A stretch of DNA of 64,000 nt from Nannobrachium achirus (lineage: Eukaryota; Chordata; Actinopteri; Myctophiformes; Myctophidae): NCBI GenBank assembly GCA_963921795.1, contig OY997650.1, forward strand, positions 18,894,862 to 18,958,861, read 5' to 3'. A program made the translations under genes and the position numbers. Below, piece after piece: positions 47,901-57,683 of the stretch; position 1 is the first letter of the stretch, and every line of letters begins with the position of its first letter. The notes under the pieces were generated by a model, which was not told the DNA's origin, did not search any database, and saw only the letters and a program-made list of their open reading frames with translations.

Positions 47901-49066
47901 AGGTTCGGGCCACTGTGCGGCCCTCACACCCACTCCGCACTGCCAAGTCATAGTGTCAGGGGCTTTGTCAGAATACCTGTTGTACCCGTCTGTCTGTGTC
48001 CCTTTTATGCCCATATATGTAGATCTCTGTACCTGTCAGTCGTCCCTTTTCTTTTCAAATCTTTTTTATTGAAATGCAGTGTCATGTTAAGGCAGGTATA
48101 CAAAGTGATGACACCCCAAATCCCATTCCCATCACAATGGTTATTGACACAAAGTAGCATGAGATTTGAAGCTATCATAGACCATAACATTCTAGTATAG
48201 AATGAAGAAAATCCTGCCCATAAAAAAGGGTAATAAAAGAAAACATTTTTTCCCTTCTGTATTCCCAATTTAGATTTGAAGCCAATTCCCCAAGCCCTCG
48301 TCGTCGTCCCTTTTATACCCATATACTGTATATGGAGATCCCTGATGCCATATGCCCATACAGTATTGGTATGCCCATCATTTGGATCGGTGGTTCTGGA
48401 CAACTGGATATCCATACAGTATATGACTATATATCCCTTGAGTCCTTGCTGAGTTGGAAGTTAGACGGTCCCATGCATATGACCATATATGGGCATAGTC
48501 ACATTAGCGGGCTCTGGACAACTGAAGAACCTCCAATATGTATGCCTATATATGCATATCGGTTTTTCTTTATGGTTATATCATTATAACGTGGCCGTGG
48601 TACGCCCATCTACCCTCCCATTAGCCAATTTTTATGTAGCATATAATTAAGACCTATTCAAAAAAGTTCTAAAATGGGCTGTCTGTTTTTGCAATTAAAG
48701 CAGTACATCATATAAACTTTTTGAAAATGTGTGAAAAATGAAAATATTCACACATCACCTACAGTATAATGACATGCTCATCTCTGTAATTTCTGCTCAA
48801 TGTCGTTTCAATGATGAAAGGAGGCAGTGTGTGGGGTTAATAAATGGCTAAGGCAACAGTGATGACTATTTGATGTTGGATGAAATGCAAGTATATTGCA
48901 TGAGGAGCATAGTGAATACTATAGTGTCCTTCAGATTTTAAAGACATTCTAAGCCCTTTGGCGTGACAGGAGTAGGGGAAATCATCAGCAACCCATCCAT
49001 TGTGATATTTATAGGAGGACTGTCAAGTTTGAACTAATCACCTCATTATCACACATTTAGTAGTCT

Positions 49067-49100
<34 letters not shown>

Positions 49101-50471
49101 GACTTTATTAGAAGTTTGCATAGGAAAAGATACAGTTTCACTGGTACAAGGTCTACTAAAAGGAGATCCATGAAAAGACTAAGCTTATTTCCACAGGAAA
49201 CCATTTAAGTATCTCATATAACATTGAATGACAGACGAATAGAACACAATGACGAATGAGTCAAATATACTGTACTAATATACTGTATATTAGTAATATA
49301 CCGTATCCTAGAGTAATAATACTTCAGGTCCTCCACCTCCTAGGATATTAGAGTAGAATAATAATAGGGTTCGAATTCCTTGCGTCTCAATATCTGCGTA
49401 AAAACGGTCTCCAAACGCATAACGCACGTTTATTAATAGCCCAGTAGGCTGTAGCCTACTGGGCTATTAATAAACTAATATGCCTAATAATCACAGTTCA
49501 GAGCCAGGGACATTTAGCAAACAAGGCAACGATTGTTTAATTATTTCTGATTCAATTGCTATATACTAGCTCTGGTCCAGACCATAGCGTTAGAAGGAGT
49601 TTTCCATAACGTTATGTCACAGATGAGCCATTGCGCTCACTCCCGGTAGCCCAGGCTGCTCAGCCTCTCGTCTGTAGTAAAAAATACAAATAAACTTTCG
49701 TTTCTCACCAAAACAAAGAGGGTTCTATGATGTTGAAAGCCTACTTCCCTTAGTGGGAACACTCTGAGCCCCCCAGCTCACGTCTAAACTGCACTTTTTG
49801 GCCAGAAAAGAAAATATTTCACCGGACGTTTTTGCTACTCCACAACGCCCTCTACAGATCTTGACAATAGAAATTTCCATTGACCAGATTTTGCCTTCCC
49901 GTGAAATATTTTCTTTTCTGGCCAAAAGGTATATTTTAGACGTGAGGTGGGGGGTTCAGAGTGTTCCCACTAAGGAAAGTAGGCGTTCAACTGCCTAAAG
50001 CAGTCTTTTTTTTTTTTTGTGAGTCGTAGCGAAACAGTTTTGCATCCTTTCACTGCGGTCGCAAGGGGTAATCGTCGGCACCATAGAGAGAAGAGTCCTT
50101 CTAACGCTATGGACCAGAGCTCAAGTGAGAATAAACCTGGATTCCTCACCAAATAAGCTGTTGCTGAATCCGTCCCAGACGCATGTTGTCGAGCTCCAAA
50201 CCCAACCGCGCTTTATGCACGAAACAAAAGTAAAGTTTATTCCGGTGACCGACACCAGCAAATCACTGACACTTATGTTGACCAGCAACAAATTCGTGGG
50301 CGTCCGGAGTCTCTTGAATTTATAGTAAAGTACGATGACAACCACATTGTTGCAAACCCCAAACACTCCGATCGTTCCGATGGTGAAAGCTAGAAGTTTG
50401 TACGTGCCGACCGCAAAAATGTACTGTTCTGCGCTTCTTTCTGATGATCTGGTTTCGTTCGCAGGATTCAT
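40906..50471 (-). CDS. opn3: Opsin-3 (encephalopsin/panopsin), complete, 4 exons, 392 aa
   Basis: Seven-transmembrane retinal-binding GPCR expressed outside the eye, typically coupled to Gi/Go. Exons in order: 50150-50471, 45489-45808, 43238-43489, 40906-41190, totalling 1,179 nt in phase. Visible: N-glycosylation sequon N5-E-T; helix 1 GNN-equivalent VCNNVVVI; C97 and C171 disulphide pair; D100 at the rhodopsin-113 position; ERY at 121-123; E165 at the rhodopsin-181 counterion position; [13 protein letters not shown] in helix 6; retinal Schiff-base K282 in [14 protein letters not shown]; and the OPN3-specific C terminus IIQVRPL. Human OPN3 is 402 aa. It is tail-to-tail with kmo, as in human. 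The intronless CHML gene, which sits inside human OPN3, is absent here. Confidence 0.97.
41911..43205 (+). repeat. Large imperfect tandem repeat in opn3 intron 3
   Basis: Both 41911 and 42878 begin CCAGTAAGACTCCCTAATCG, and both blocks end in CAGCCGGTGGAGnTTTT.ATAGTAACT.GCGAC (42720 and 43170). Within them GGTGGCGCTAGAA...GGGGCATGTGAGAAATCAGG recurs at 42540, 42960 and, partially, 43105. The unit is about 970 bp with inner copies. Confidence 0.75.
43238..43489 (-). CDS. opn3: opn3 exon 3: helices 6-7, retinal lysine
   Basis: [20 protein letters not shown] through YMFMSRK. It contains helix 6 CWTPYAVV and K282 (Schiff base) followed by NPLIY. The acceptor is TTCTCAG and the donor AAG|GTGAGA. 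Confidence 0.97.
44004..44190 (+). mobile_element. tRNA-derived SINE
   Basis: A-box-like CTTAGCTGGCCTAGCAG and a perfect B box GGGTTCGAATCCC, then CCTTTGCTGCATGTCACTCC, a body found widely in fish SINEs, and an A-rich tail. Same orientation as kmo. Confidence 0.8.
44627..44657 (+). repeat. (CA)n microsatellite
   Basis: About 14 CA units in opn3 intron 2. Confidence 0.95.
44874..44944 (+). repeat. (CA)n microsatellite
   Basis: About 35 CA units in opn3 intron 2, following an inverted GTCCCCACAAAGATA segment. Confidence 0.97.
45489..45808 (-). CDS. opn3: opn3 exon 2: ERY motif, helices 4-5
   Basis: [20 protein letters not shown] ... [20 protein letters not shown] ... [15 protein letters not shown] at 121-123; E165 six residues before C171. 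The acceptor is ATCCCAG and the donor ATG|GTAAGC. Confidence 0.97.
48000..48560. repeat. CATATATGG dispersed repeat, copy 3, interrupted
   Basis: CCCTTTTATGCCCATATATG and TATGGAGATCCCTGATGCCAT modules flank the insertion at 48051-48302. One perfect CCATATATGG is at 48483-48492. Confidence 0.8.
48051..48302 (-). mobile_element. Retrotransposed insertion with 12-bp target duplication
   Basis: Flanked by identical GTCGTCCCTTTT at 48039-48050 and 48303-48314. Read on the minus strand it ends with AATAAAAAAGATTTGAAAAG, an AATAAA plus A-rich tail. A TSD plus A-rich 3' end indicates LINE-type retrotransposition. The source is not recognised. Confidence 0.8.
49071..49250 (+). repeat. Dispersed TTGATTG repeat, copy in opn3 intron 1
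   Basis: (TTGA)n, then GACTTTATTAGAAGTTTGCA and CACTGGTACAAGGTCTACTA. Same family as 30815 and 50880. Confidence 0.75.
49428..49475. repeat. Perfect palindrome, 23-bp arms, 2-base spacer
   Basis: The left arm 49428-49450 ends CCCAGTAGGCT and is exactly complementary to 49453-49475; the spacer is GT. Confidence 0.95.
49568..50121. mobile_element. Foldback element next to the opn3 exon 1 donor
   Basis: Ends AGCTCTGGTCC(AGA)CCATAGCGTTAG and CTAACGCTATGGACCAGAGCT are inverted. Inside, 49733-49825 pairs with about 49898-49990. The right end lies about 28 bp from the splice donor at 50149. The terminal arm equals the hairpin at 14140-14197. Confidence 0.82.
50150..50471 (-). CDS. opn3: opn3 exon 1: start, helices 1-3
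   Basis: [20 protein letters not shown] ... [20 protein letters not shown] ... [19 protein letters not shown] plus G of a split Gly. The start has G at -3. Two out-of-frame ATGs lie just upstream on the minus strand (MVTAR... and a five-codon MLETK), so the 5' leader may carry uORFs. The donor is TTTG|GTGAGG. Confidence 0.95.
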
Positions 50472-50877
50472 TGCGCGGATTATTTAGTTTCCAACATTGT
50501 GCTGTCCGTGGCGTGCGCGCAGTGACCATGGATGGAGCCTTTTGCCGAAGTAGCCTACGTGTTTTCCGCAGCTCTTCATCCACTCCAGTCCGGAGTCCTC
50601 CTGTCCTGTCCTCCTGACGCATGTAACTCAATGAACTTGTAGTAGTAGGGGAAGCCTAGCCCTAGCATATTAATGTTATGGGAGAATCTGGGTCAACTGT
50701 CTCTTCTCTTGAAGACAGGTGAGGTAGACAGACAGGCAATACACACAAACAAACAAAAAGAGAGGGGGGGGGGGGGCTTGTCATGTAGGCTAGTCATCAG
50801 CAGTTTACTTACAGTATTATGGTGGAAAAAGTAGACTAGGCTAGGCTACTCACATTTTGTAAAAGTATCAATACTGT

Positions 50878-51090
50878 TTGTTTGTTTGTTTGATTGATTG
50901 ATGACTGAAGAATATTAGAAGTTTGCAAAGGAAAAGGTACAGTTGCATGACAGACAGTTCACTGGTACAAGGTCAAGCTGGTCAACTAAAAGGATACGCC
51001 CAAGAAAGCCTATATGGCTTGTTTCAATTGAGATTCCTTTTTCTTTACTCATTTAACATTGAATGAAAGACAGTTAGAACACAGTAGACT
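50878..51090 (+). repeat. Dispersed TTGATTG repeat upstream of opn3
   Basis: TTTGTTTGATTGATTGATGA followed by AGAAGTTTGCAAAGGAAAAG and CACTGGTACAAGGTCAA. Confidence 0.72.
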
Positions 51091-51298
51091 ACTACACAAG
51101 ATATGATCAGTAAAAAACACAATGCAAAAATAAATGTAGAATTACATACTCTGTTACAAGTAGTCCGGAATACAAAATGTAGGCCTACTTGAGTAAAAGT
51201 ATTGGTATAAAAATGTAGCCTACTTCAAGTACCAAAAGTAGAAAGTAGTCATTGTGCGTATGTCTCATTTCACACATTTTCAAATGTATAAAAATCTT

Positions 51299-51366
51299 TT
51301 GAAAATAGCAGATCTACAAGCTCACAATACTTCCCATTGTGAGCTTTGTAGATTGGCTATGTTCAA
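51299..51366. repeat. Hairpin of the GATCTACAAGC family
   Basis: TTGAAAATAGCAGATCTACA and TGTAGATTGGCTATGTTCAA arms around ACTTCCC; exact core at 51311-51321. Confidence 0.9.
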
Positions 51367-51769
51367 ATGGCCCAAATGAATATATGGCTGAAATGGTTAA
51401 TGTAGCCTATGTTTTGTAATAATAATCAAAATCTACAAAGTAACTAAATAGTTTTCAAATTATTGTAGTGGAGTTAAAGTACAATATTTGCATCATCTGA
51501 GATGTAGTGGAGTTTAAGTAAGAGTACTGAAAATGGGAAATACTCCAGTAAAGTAAAAACACCTAAAAATGTACTTAAGTACAGTAGCTGAATAAATGTA
51601 CTTAGTTGCTTTACACCACTTCTTATGGAATTTTTGTTTCAACAAGCCTCTGCCAATTCACAAAAATATGAATGGTCGCAAGTTTACTATGAAAACGGTC
51701 ACAGCTTGTCTGTATGTGTCTCTGTCACGCCTGACACTGGTTGTATGGGTTTGTCGATCAGACATCATG

Positions 51770-52130
51770 CCCTGACGTCACTGTGATGTCAAGGTGACAT
51801 CACCTATGTAAAAGTCTGGTGGCTGGTTCAGATAGGGATCTCCATGTATGGGTAGAAAAGGGATTGTATGTTGTGATGTCATGGGATTGATGGGAACCAC
51901 TCTAACAGAATCCCTTTTATGCCCATAGATGGAGATCCCTGATGTCATCAATATTAAGCCCATATCTAACAGGACTTCATATGGGACAGCCCATATCTCT
52001 GTGGTTGGTTCAGATAAGGGTCTCAATGTATGGGCATAAAAGGGAAGTGCCATATACAGTACATGGATCTCCATATATGGGTACCAGGGGTCTCCATATA
52101 TGGGTAATTGGTCCGATATACATCACTGTC
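51770..52130. repeat. CATATATGG dispersed repeat, copy 4
   Basis: Closely matches 4730-5165 in order and sequence (CCTTTTATGCCCATAGATGG, TGATGTCATCAATATTAAGC, ATACATCACTG). Perfect CCATATATGG at 52071-52080 and 52094-52103. Confidence 0.85.
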
Positions 52131-52209
52131 GCATGTCGCCCTGAGGCGTCTTAGTCTTCTTTCATCGTCCTTGATGATTGGTTTAATTCACAAGATTTCT
52201 TGTTACTTA

Positions 52210-52322
52210 GGGGAGGCCATGGGGCTGGCTGTCGTCTCCCCCTTGCTGATGTCAGCCTAGGCAGGGTTTGAACCACTCACCTTCCACATGAAGGGCATAT
52301 GCACTAACCACTACACCAACTT
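52210..52322 (-). mobile_element. tRNA-derived SINE
   Basis: The minus strand reads GTTGGTGTAGTGGTTAGTGC, an A-box, and later GTGGTTCAAACCC, a B box. The acceptor stem does not pair, so it is not a functional tRNA. Confidence 0.75.
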
Positions 52323-54866
52323 CGTAATAATAATATTTCGTATTTACTTAAAGCATAAAAATGTTAATTTCAAAATGTAATCTTCAAATTGCTCCTATTG
52401 TGGCTTTTCAGAGAGAACACCGCATGGCACAAATACCGGTAGGCTACATAGGTGGTAAAACCATAATATCCATAGCATAAGGAAACTGTATAACAGATGG
52501 CATCTCGGTAATCATGCATAATCACCCAGCCATCATAAAAGTCATAACATCTGTCTTTTGAACAGTGAAAGCAATTATATCACAGAACATGCTTACCAGT
52601 GCAGACAGTTCTTACCCGATTCTTACAATGAACCAGGCTATGACTAACACATTGCCCTTTCACCTGTGCATGTTTCTTCCCGGCAGGCCCAGTGAGACCT
52701 ATCATACATGCTGAAATGAAAAGACCACAGCCACTTGGCAACCTCATGGCCAAGATTCAATTATGATCCTGTCTAAATGTGCATTCTGAATGCATTGCTG
52801 GTTCCTGACAGGGCATTCATAGCTACCTGGGGACTGGTGGACTGTTTGTCTGGGAGTACCAGAGGATGATGGGGGAGGAGAGAGGTTTACATTCATGACA
52901 GGGAGAAAAAAAGGAGGCATGGATGGACCCCATGGAGACCTAAGATTTGTTTGGAATACTTATGCGGTTAGAAATCACACTGGACAACTACACAGTAAAA
53001 TCTGCAGTGTTACAGTTGCAGTTCCATTTCAAATTTAATTTCAAAGCGGAAGAATTAACTCTATTGTCACATCAAAGGTTTGCAGATGTATAAACAAAGT
53101 AGGTTTGATTGATGGATTGATTAATTGAATACCTTATTAACATAACTATAAATACTAGTCCTCTCTGCTCCAACAGCTGTTGGAAGGAATTTACGACAGG
53201 TACTCTTGCCTCTCTGGCCAGAGCCCACCTTTTGTTATATCTGATGTCCCTTGGGGTTAAAGGGAGGGTTGCTTTGTGGATTTATAAAAGCTGTAAGTAT
53301 AGCCTAACTACTGTTCTTTGGGAGTCAGCCTGTACATGCACTGTGTTCAAATACGTTTAAACATTGTGTTTTTTTTTCTGTGTGCCCCAAAACTACAAAT
53401 CATCATCAATACAAGAGCGGGGAGGAGGGGGGGGGGGTGTCGTTGTGTCAAGAGGGAAATGCCGTTGTGGTCAAATGTTGCATGGCTTCTTGGGAGGATG
53501 CTGCATTTGATCAAATTTCTCATTTGACTGATTAATTTAAAATATAAATATCTAATATACTGTAGGTCTTCATCAGGCATAAAAAGATTTTGCCATTGAT
53601 ACAATTGTTTGCCTTGATGTCCAGCACCTGGACTAAACACGGGTATCAGATGAGCACACAATTTCCTCTTTGGACCATTAGATTCACCAATAAAGTTACA
53701 GCTTGTGTTCTGTCAACACCAGCATTGTACTGTACATCATTGCATTATCCATTTTATCACAAAGCATACAGATACAATATTGACACTGATGCCATTGAGG
53801 TCAGAGGCTCAGTTTCCTGTAGGATGATGTCACGCACCATGTCGATTCCGTACGATCAATATTAACCTCTGTGTAAAGACTGCTGTGGAAGATAATTTCT
53901 ACTGCTTGAGAAAAACAGTGGTTCTCATTCCTTGCTGAAAGTAACTGATTTTCAACTAAAAACCAACCTTCTTTGTTCATCAACTGCCGTAATTCTCATA
54001 ACAAATTATAAGATCAAACTTACAATACAAGAGTCCGAACTTTTCTGTCAATCATTAGCCTATATATTAATACAGACAGGTAGCCATTGCAGACTCTCGG
54101 ATGTAATTCCCTTCCCTTTATGTTTCAATTCATGCACCATGGCCACTTTGTTTAATGAGATTCTCTCAGCTAGCTTTTCACAGTCATAAACTGAGACACC
54201 TACCAGTACCGGTATGTCAAATCAACAATACTGTAGCTGTATAAAGATTCATAATTGATTTCATTTTTCAGCAATGCTGTTACTACACAGTGAAATCATC
54301 AGTGTTCATTTATCCCTTTTAAAAAATAAATGTTTATTTTTGTATCTATGATTTTTTTATTGTGAGCTTTGAGTTTTGAAACCATTTAGAATTATATAGC
54401 GGTCAAGTGGTTCACTGGTTAAGTGGTCGACACTGGTCGTTAACTTAAATTAACAATGAGGATTTTGTGTATCCGCTCATGCAGTAATGGTTTTCTGGGT
54501 AAATGATCCCCTGCACTTGGTATTAACTGATGTAGTGCAGTTGTAGTAAAAATACTCATTGTGTAGAATGTCCCATTTCAAAATGTATAAAAAAGTATTT
54601 TGAAATATAGCAGATCTACAAGCTCACACCTTGTAGTTCGGCAATTTTCCAATAGCCAAATTATATAGGGATGAAGGGTTGCTCTGTATGCTTTGCAATA
54701 ATAACCCAAATCTACAAAGTAACTAGTAACTAAAGTTTTCAAATAATTGTAAAAGTAGACAATATTTTTCTTTGAGGTGTAGTGGAGTAGAAGTAAGTAG
54801 GTATTGAAAATTGTAAATACGAAGAAAGTAAAAAAAAAGAAAAAGAAAGAAATCTCAAAATTGCAC
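52323..54866. other. Intergenic, upstream of opn3
   Basis: AT-rich with no recognised exon. A GATCTACAAGC core sits at 54613-54623 in a shorter hairpin (about 54600-54650). A weak GATTGATGGATTGATTAATT segment is at 53107. Confidence 0.5.
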
Positions 54867-54870
54867 TTAA

Positions 54871-55370
54871 AGCTATACTGTGTAAGTTCAACTAGTGGTC
54901 AGTAGCGGTATTGCTTTTTGTTGCTTTTTTCGGCCGTTTTTCGGCCGGAGTCGTTGCGGACCACCGCCGCGGACCACCGGAGCGGCGCCGCAAAACCACC
55001 GCGACCGATAGTAATCCGTGGAGGGGTAGAACGCATGGTAGAAGAGGTTAAAATCCTTCACCATGGTAAACACTGTAGCCAAGCGGAGGCGCTTCCTGGA
55101 GACCAGAGCAGATAAGCTGTGATTGGCCGGTAGTGTACCATGTGTGCATGATCGGCGATGTGATTGGGCAACGTATACACAACGTATACAGATGATGCAG
55201 ATTACGTCATTTTGGCGCGAAATCCGGTCCACGGCCAGGATCATAGAAAACATATAAAGAGAAGGCTTCAGAAGCTGAAAATAACGGAGTGGGTGTTCTA
55301 AAACTTTAGCGATTTAACAGTTAGGACAATTTTAAGATGTGTTTTATAAAAAAAGTTACATGGTACAACT
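54871..55370. mobile_element. TTAA-flanked MITE, copy 7, with GC-rich core
   Basis: Left AGCTATACTGTGTAAGTT and right AA(C)TTACATGGTACAACT are imperfect inverted repeats inside TTAA (54867-54870, 55371-55374). The core at 54935-55010 is CpG-rich (CGGACCACCGCCGCGGACCA). Confidence 0.72.
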
Positions 55371-56600
55371 TTAAGTACAGTACTTGAGTAGATGTACTTA
55401 TTTAACAAAACTGCATTTAAGAGACACCTAGATCTATTCCCTGTTGATTCATCCATTACACTGGTTTTAATGCATGGACACACATGTCCTTGCAGTGAGC
55501 TGCCACAGAAATCCATTGAGCCAGCACTGCACTGCACTGCCATATGTGGTACGGTACATACAATCAGGGGTCACATTGCTGGGGGGGGATGGGGGGGAAT
55601 TCCATGCCCTCTGCTTTTAATCAAATCTGGTCATAAATGTTTTATCGCTGGTGGGGATATGTTATAGTGAATAAAAAAGGAAATGATTTAGCCCTGCTTC
55701 TGGTCAGATTGAATTCATTCTGGGAACCCATTCAGTAATTCTTTGTTTCTTTGTTTTTGCCTCTTTGCCTTTTTGTGTAGAAACAGGAACTTGGCTTGGC
55801 TCCTCCTCTTTCTCAGTCCACTTCCTCTGTGTGCTTCTGTGTTTTTATTCCTACTAACAACAACACTATGTTTAAGGCAGTGGTGTCTTGAGAGATTCGA
55901 CTTAAAATGTTCCTAACTTCCACTTGTAACTTTGGTGCAGCAGTACATTGGCTGTGGGTCCTGATGGCATCCCTAATATTCTGCAGATTTGTCAAATAAA
56001 GAAATTATTCAAAAATAGAAACTTGTACAAGTTCACAATACCTCGTACCACAATGTGTTGTGAGCTTGTAGATCAGCTATTCTCTCTATTTATGAAATAT
56101 ATAGGGCTTACAGGAAGTGGTAGGTAGACAGACATATTATGCACATGCAGCACACATTCACATACGCTATACCTTTTTGTCATTACAGAACAGTTGCCTC
56201 TGCAGGTGTTCTTTATGTCTTATATACAATGAGACACTTTTCTGCCCGAACACAGTGTCTGTCAATGTTATCTATAATCTATTGATTCTTCTGCTCTAGA
56301 AGCCATTAAACATGTCCCCTCCAGGGCGATGTAACATTATTAAGTGCTGGCTGTGTATGTTTGTCATGCCAGCACACTTGTGCTATTAGGCATATACAAG
56401 ATCTATTCAAACAATGTCAAATCAGCTTGCTGCTTGCGAGATTGGTGTCAACATCAGTGTCCTTTTCTGTCATGGAATTAACAACATCAAATAATTGCTT
56501 CACAAAAGGTAAAAACAAAAAGTAAAAACAGTACAATAAAGCGAAGCATAGCAATAATAATTGTACAATAAAAATAACAACAAATAACAATAAAGACAGT
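55371..56600. other. Intergenic with one hairpin copy
   Basis: A degenerate GATCTACAAGC-family hairpin at about 56009-56085 (exact core on the minus strand at 56064-56074). Otherwise nothing recognised. Confidence 0.5.
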
Positions 56601-57683
56601 ATTAGTGGGCAAAAGCAGCACAGAGTTAACTAAAAGCCATGTTAAATAAAAGAGTCTTAAGCTGTCTTTTAAAAATATCCACAGAGTTAGGCTGTCTTAG
56701 ATGAAGAGGGAGCTCATTCCAGGCCATCGGGCCGTAGAAACAAAATGTTGCTTGACCGTATTTTTTAACTTTCAATTTTCCTTATGTCTGGTACTTCAAG
56801 GAAGTCAGCGGAGTCCATGGCTACATCTGATCTGGGTCCTGTGAGATGCCATCAAAGGGGAAGACCTACTATTGTCGGAGTCGGCCCCATCTATGAAGAA
56901 GTGGGGCTTGGCAGACAGAAGTGCAGCACGGTATGCAAGTGTGGCGAGTCTGGACATAATGCCAAATATAACCTTGGCCCCATACAGACCACCTTCAGAA
57001 GCTGGCCTCTTCGACATAGGACCAGAGATGAGGTCATGGCTAAAGGAAGTTGAGCTGGACATCTGACGATATATGAAAGAAGACTAAGCTGTGTAAGAGA
57101 TGGCTTCCACCTGTGTCAGCCAGGAGGATTAGAGGACAACCTCTAATCCTCTATTGTATTAGGGTGGCTGATGATGGCATTCATTTTGTACCTGGCTCTA
57201 TTTCTAGCACCAAGAGCCTCCTCTCTTATAGGGTACATCGCTGTTGGACACGTTCCCAAGAATGTCATGACCAAAGTCAATGTCCCTCGGGTGACATGGT
57301 TATAATTGTAACAGAATCTAATGACTAAATGCTTCTCAAATGAGTTTATTCTTTTGTTTTCTTTTTAGAGCTGAAGGATCCATGTATCATGGGGCTCAAT
57401 ACTAGGGCAATCACTAGAGGGGACTGTGAAGTACTGTACCGGTTAACCGCTTTTTTGTTGTTTACAGGAGGAATAGTATTTGTATGTATGTTTTTAAATG
57501 CCCTCTCCTAATGTAGGGTTACTGTTTGTTGGTATGTGTTGTTTTGTCTTCATGTGGGGACTACGGATGAAATTTAGCATTCTTGCTAATTCCGGTGTAT
57601 TTACTTTGCATTTATGTAGTGTTCATTAATATGCATTGTCCCGTCTAAATAAACAAATAAAGTAAAGTAAAGTAAAGTAAAGC
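56600..57683 (+). mobile_element. Probable non-LTR retrotransposon remnant with (AAAGT)n tail
   Basis: It ends TTCATTAATATGCATTGTCC, CGTCTAAATAAACAAATAAA and then about five AAAGT units (57659-57683), the layout of LINE 3' ends with tandem tails. The upstream part is low-similarity and coding remains are not clear. A palindrome is at 57124-57151. Confidence 0.5.
57124..57151. repeat. Perfect 12-bp-arm palindrome
   Basis: GAGGATTAGAGG, loop ACAA, CCTCTAATCCTC. Confidence 0.92.

Larger units (their letters stand above)
45809..50149 (-). other. opn3 intron 1
   Basis: 4.3 kb. It holds a short CA tract (46055), TATAAT-rich repeats at 46440-46650, CATATATGG repeats at 48000-48560 interrupted by a retro-insertion, a TTGATTG repeat, a perfect palindrome at 49428 and a foldback element at 49568. 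No CHML-like frame. Confidence 0.7.

Noticed and set aside
52250-52322. A possible minus-strand tRNA gene
   Set aside because: A- and B-box-like sequences are present but the acceptor stem does not pair; SINE head is the better reading.
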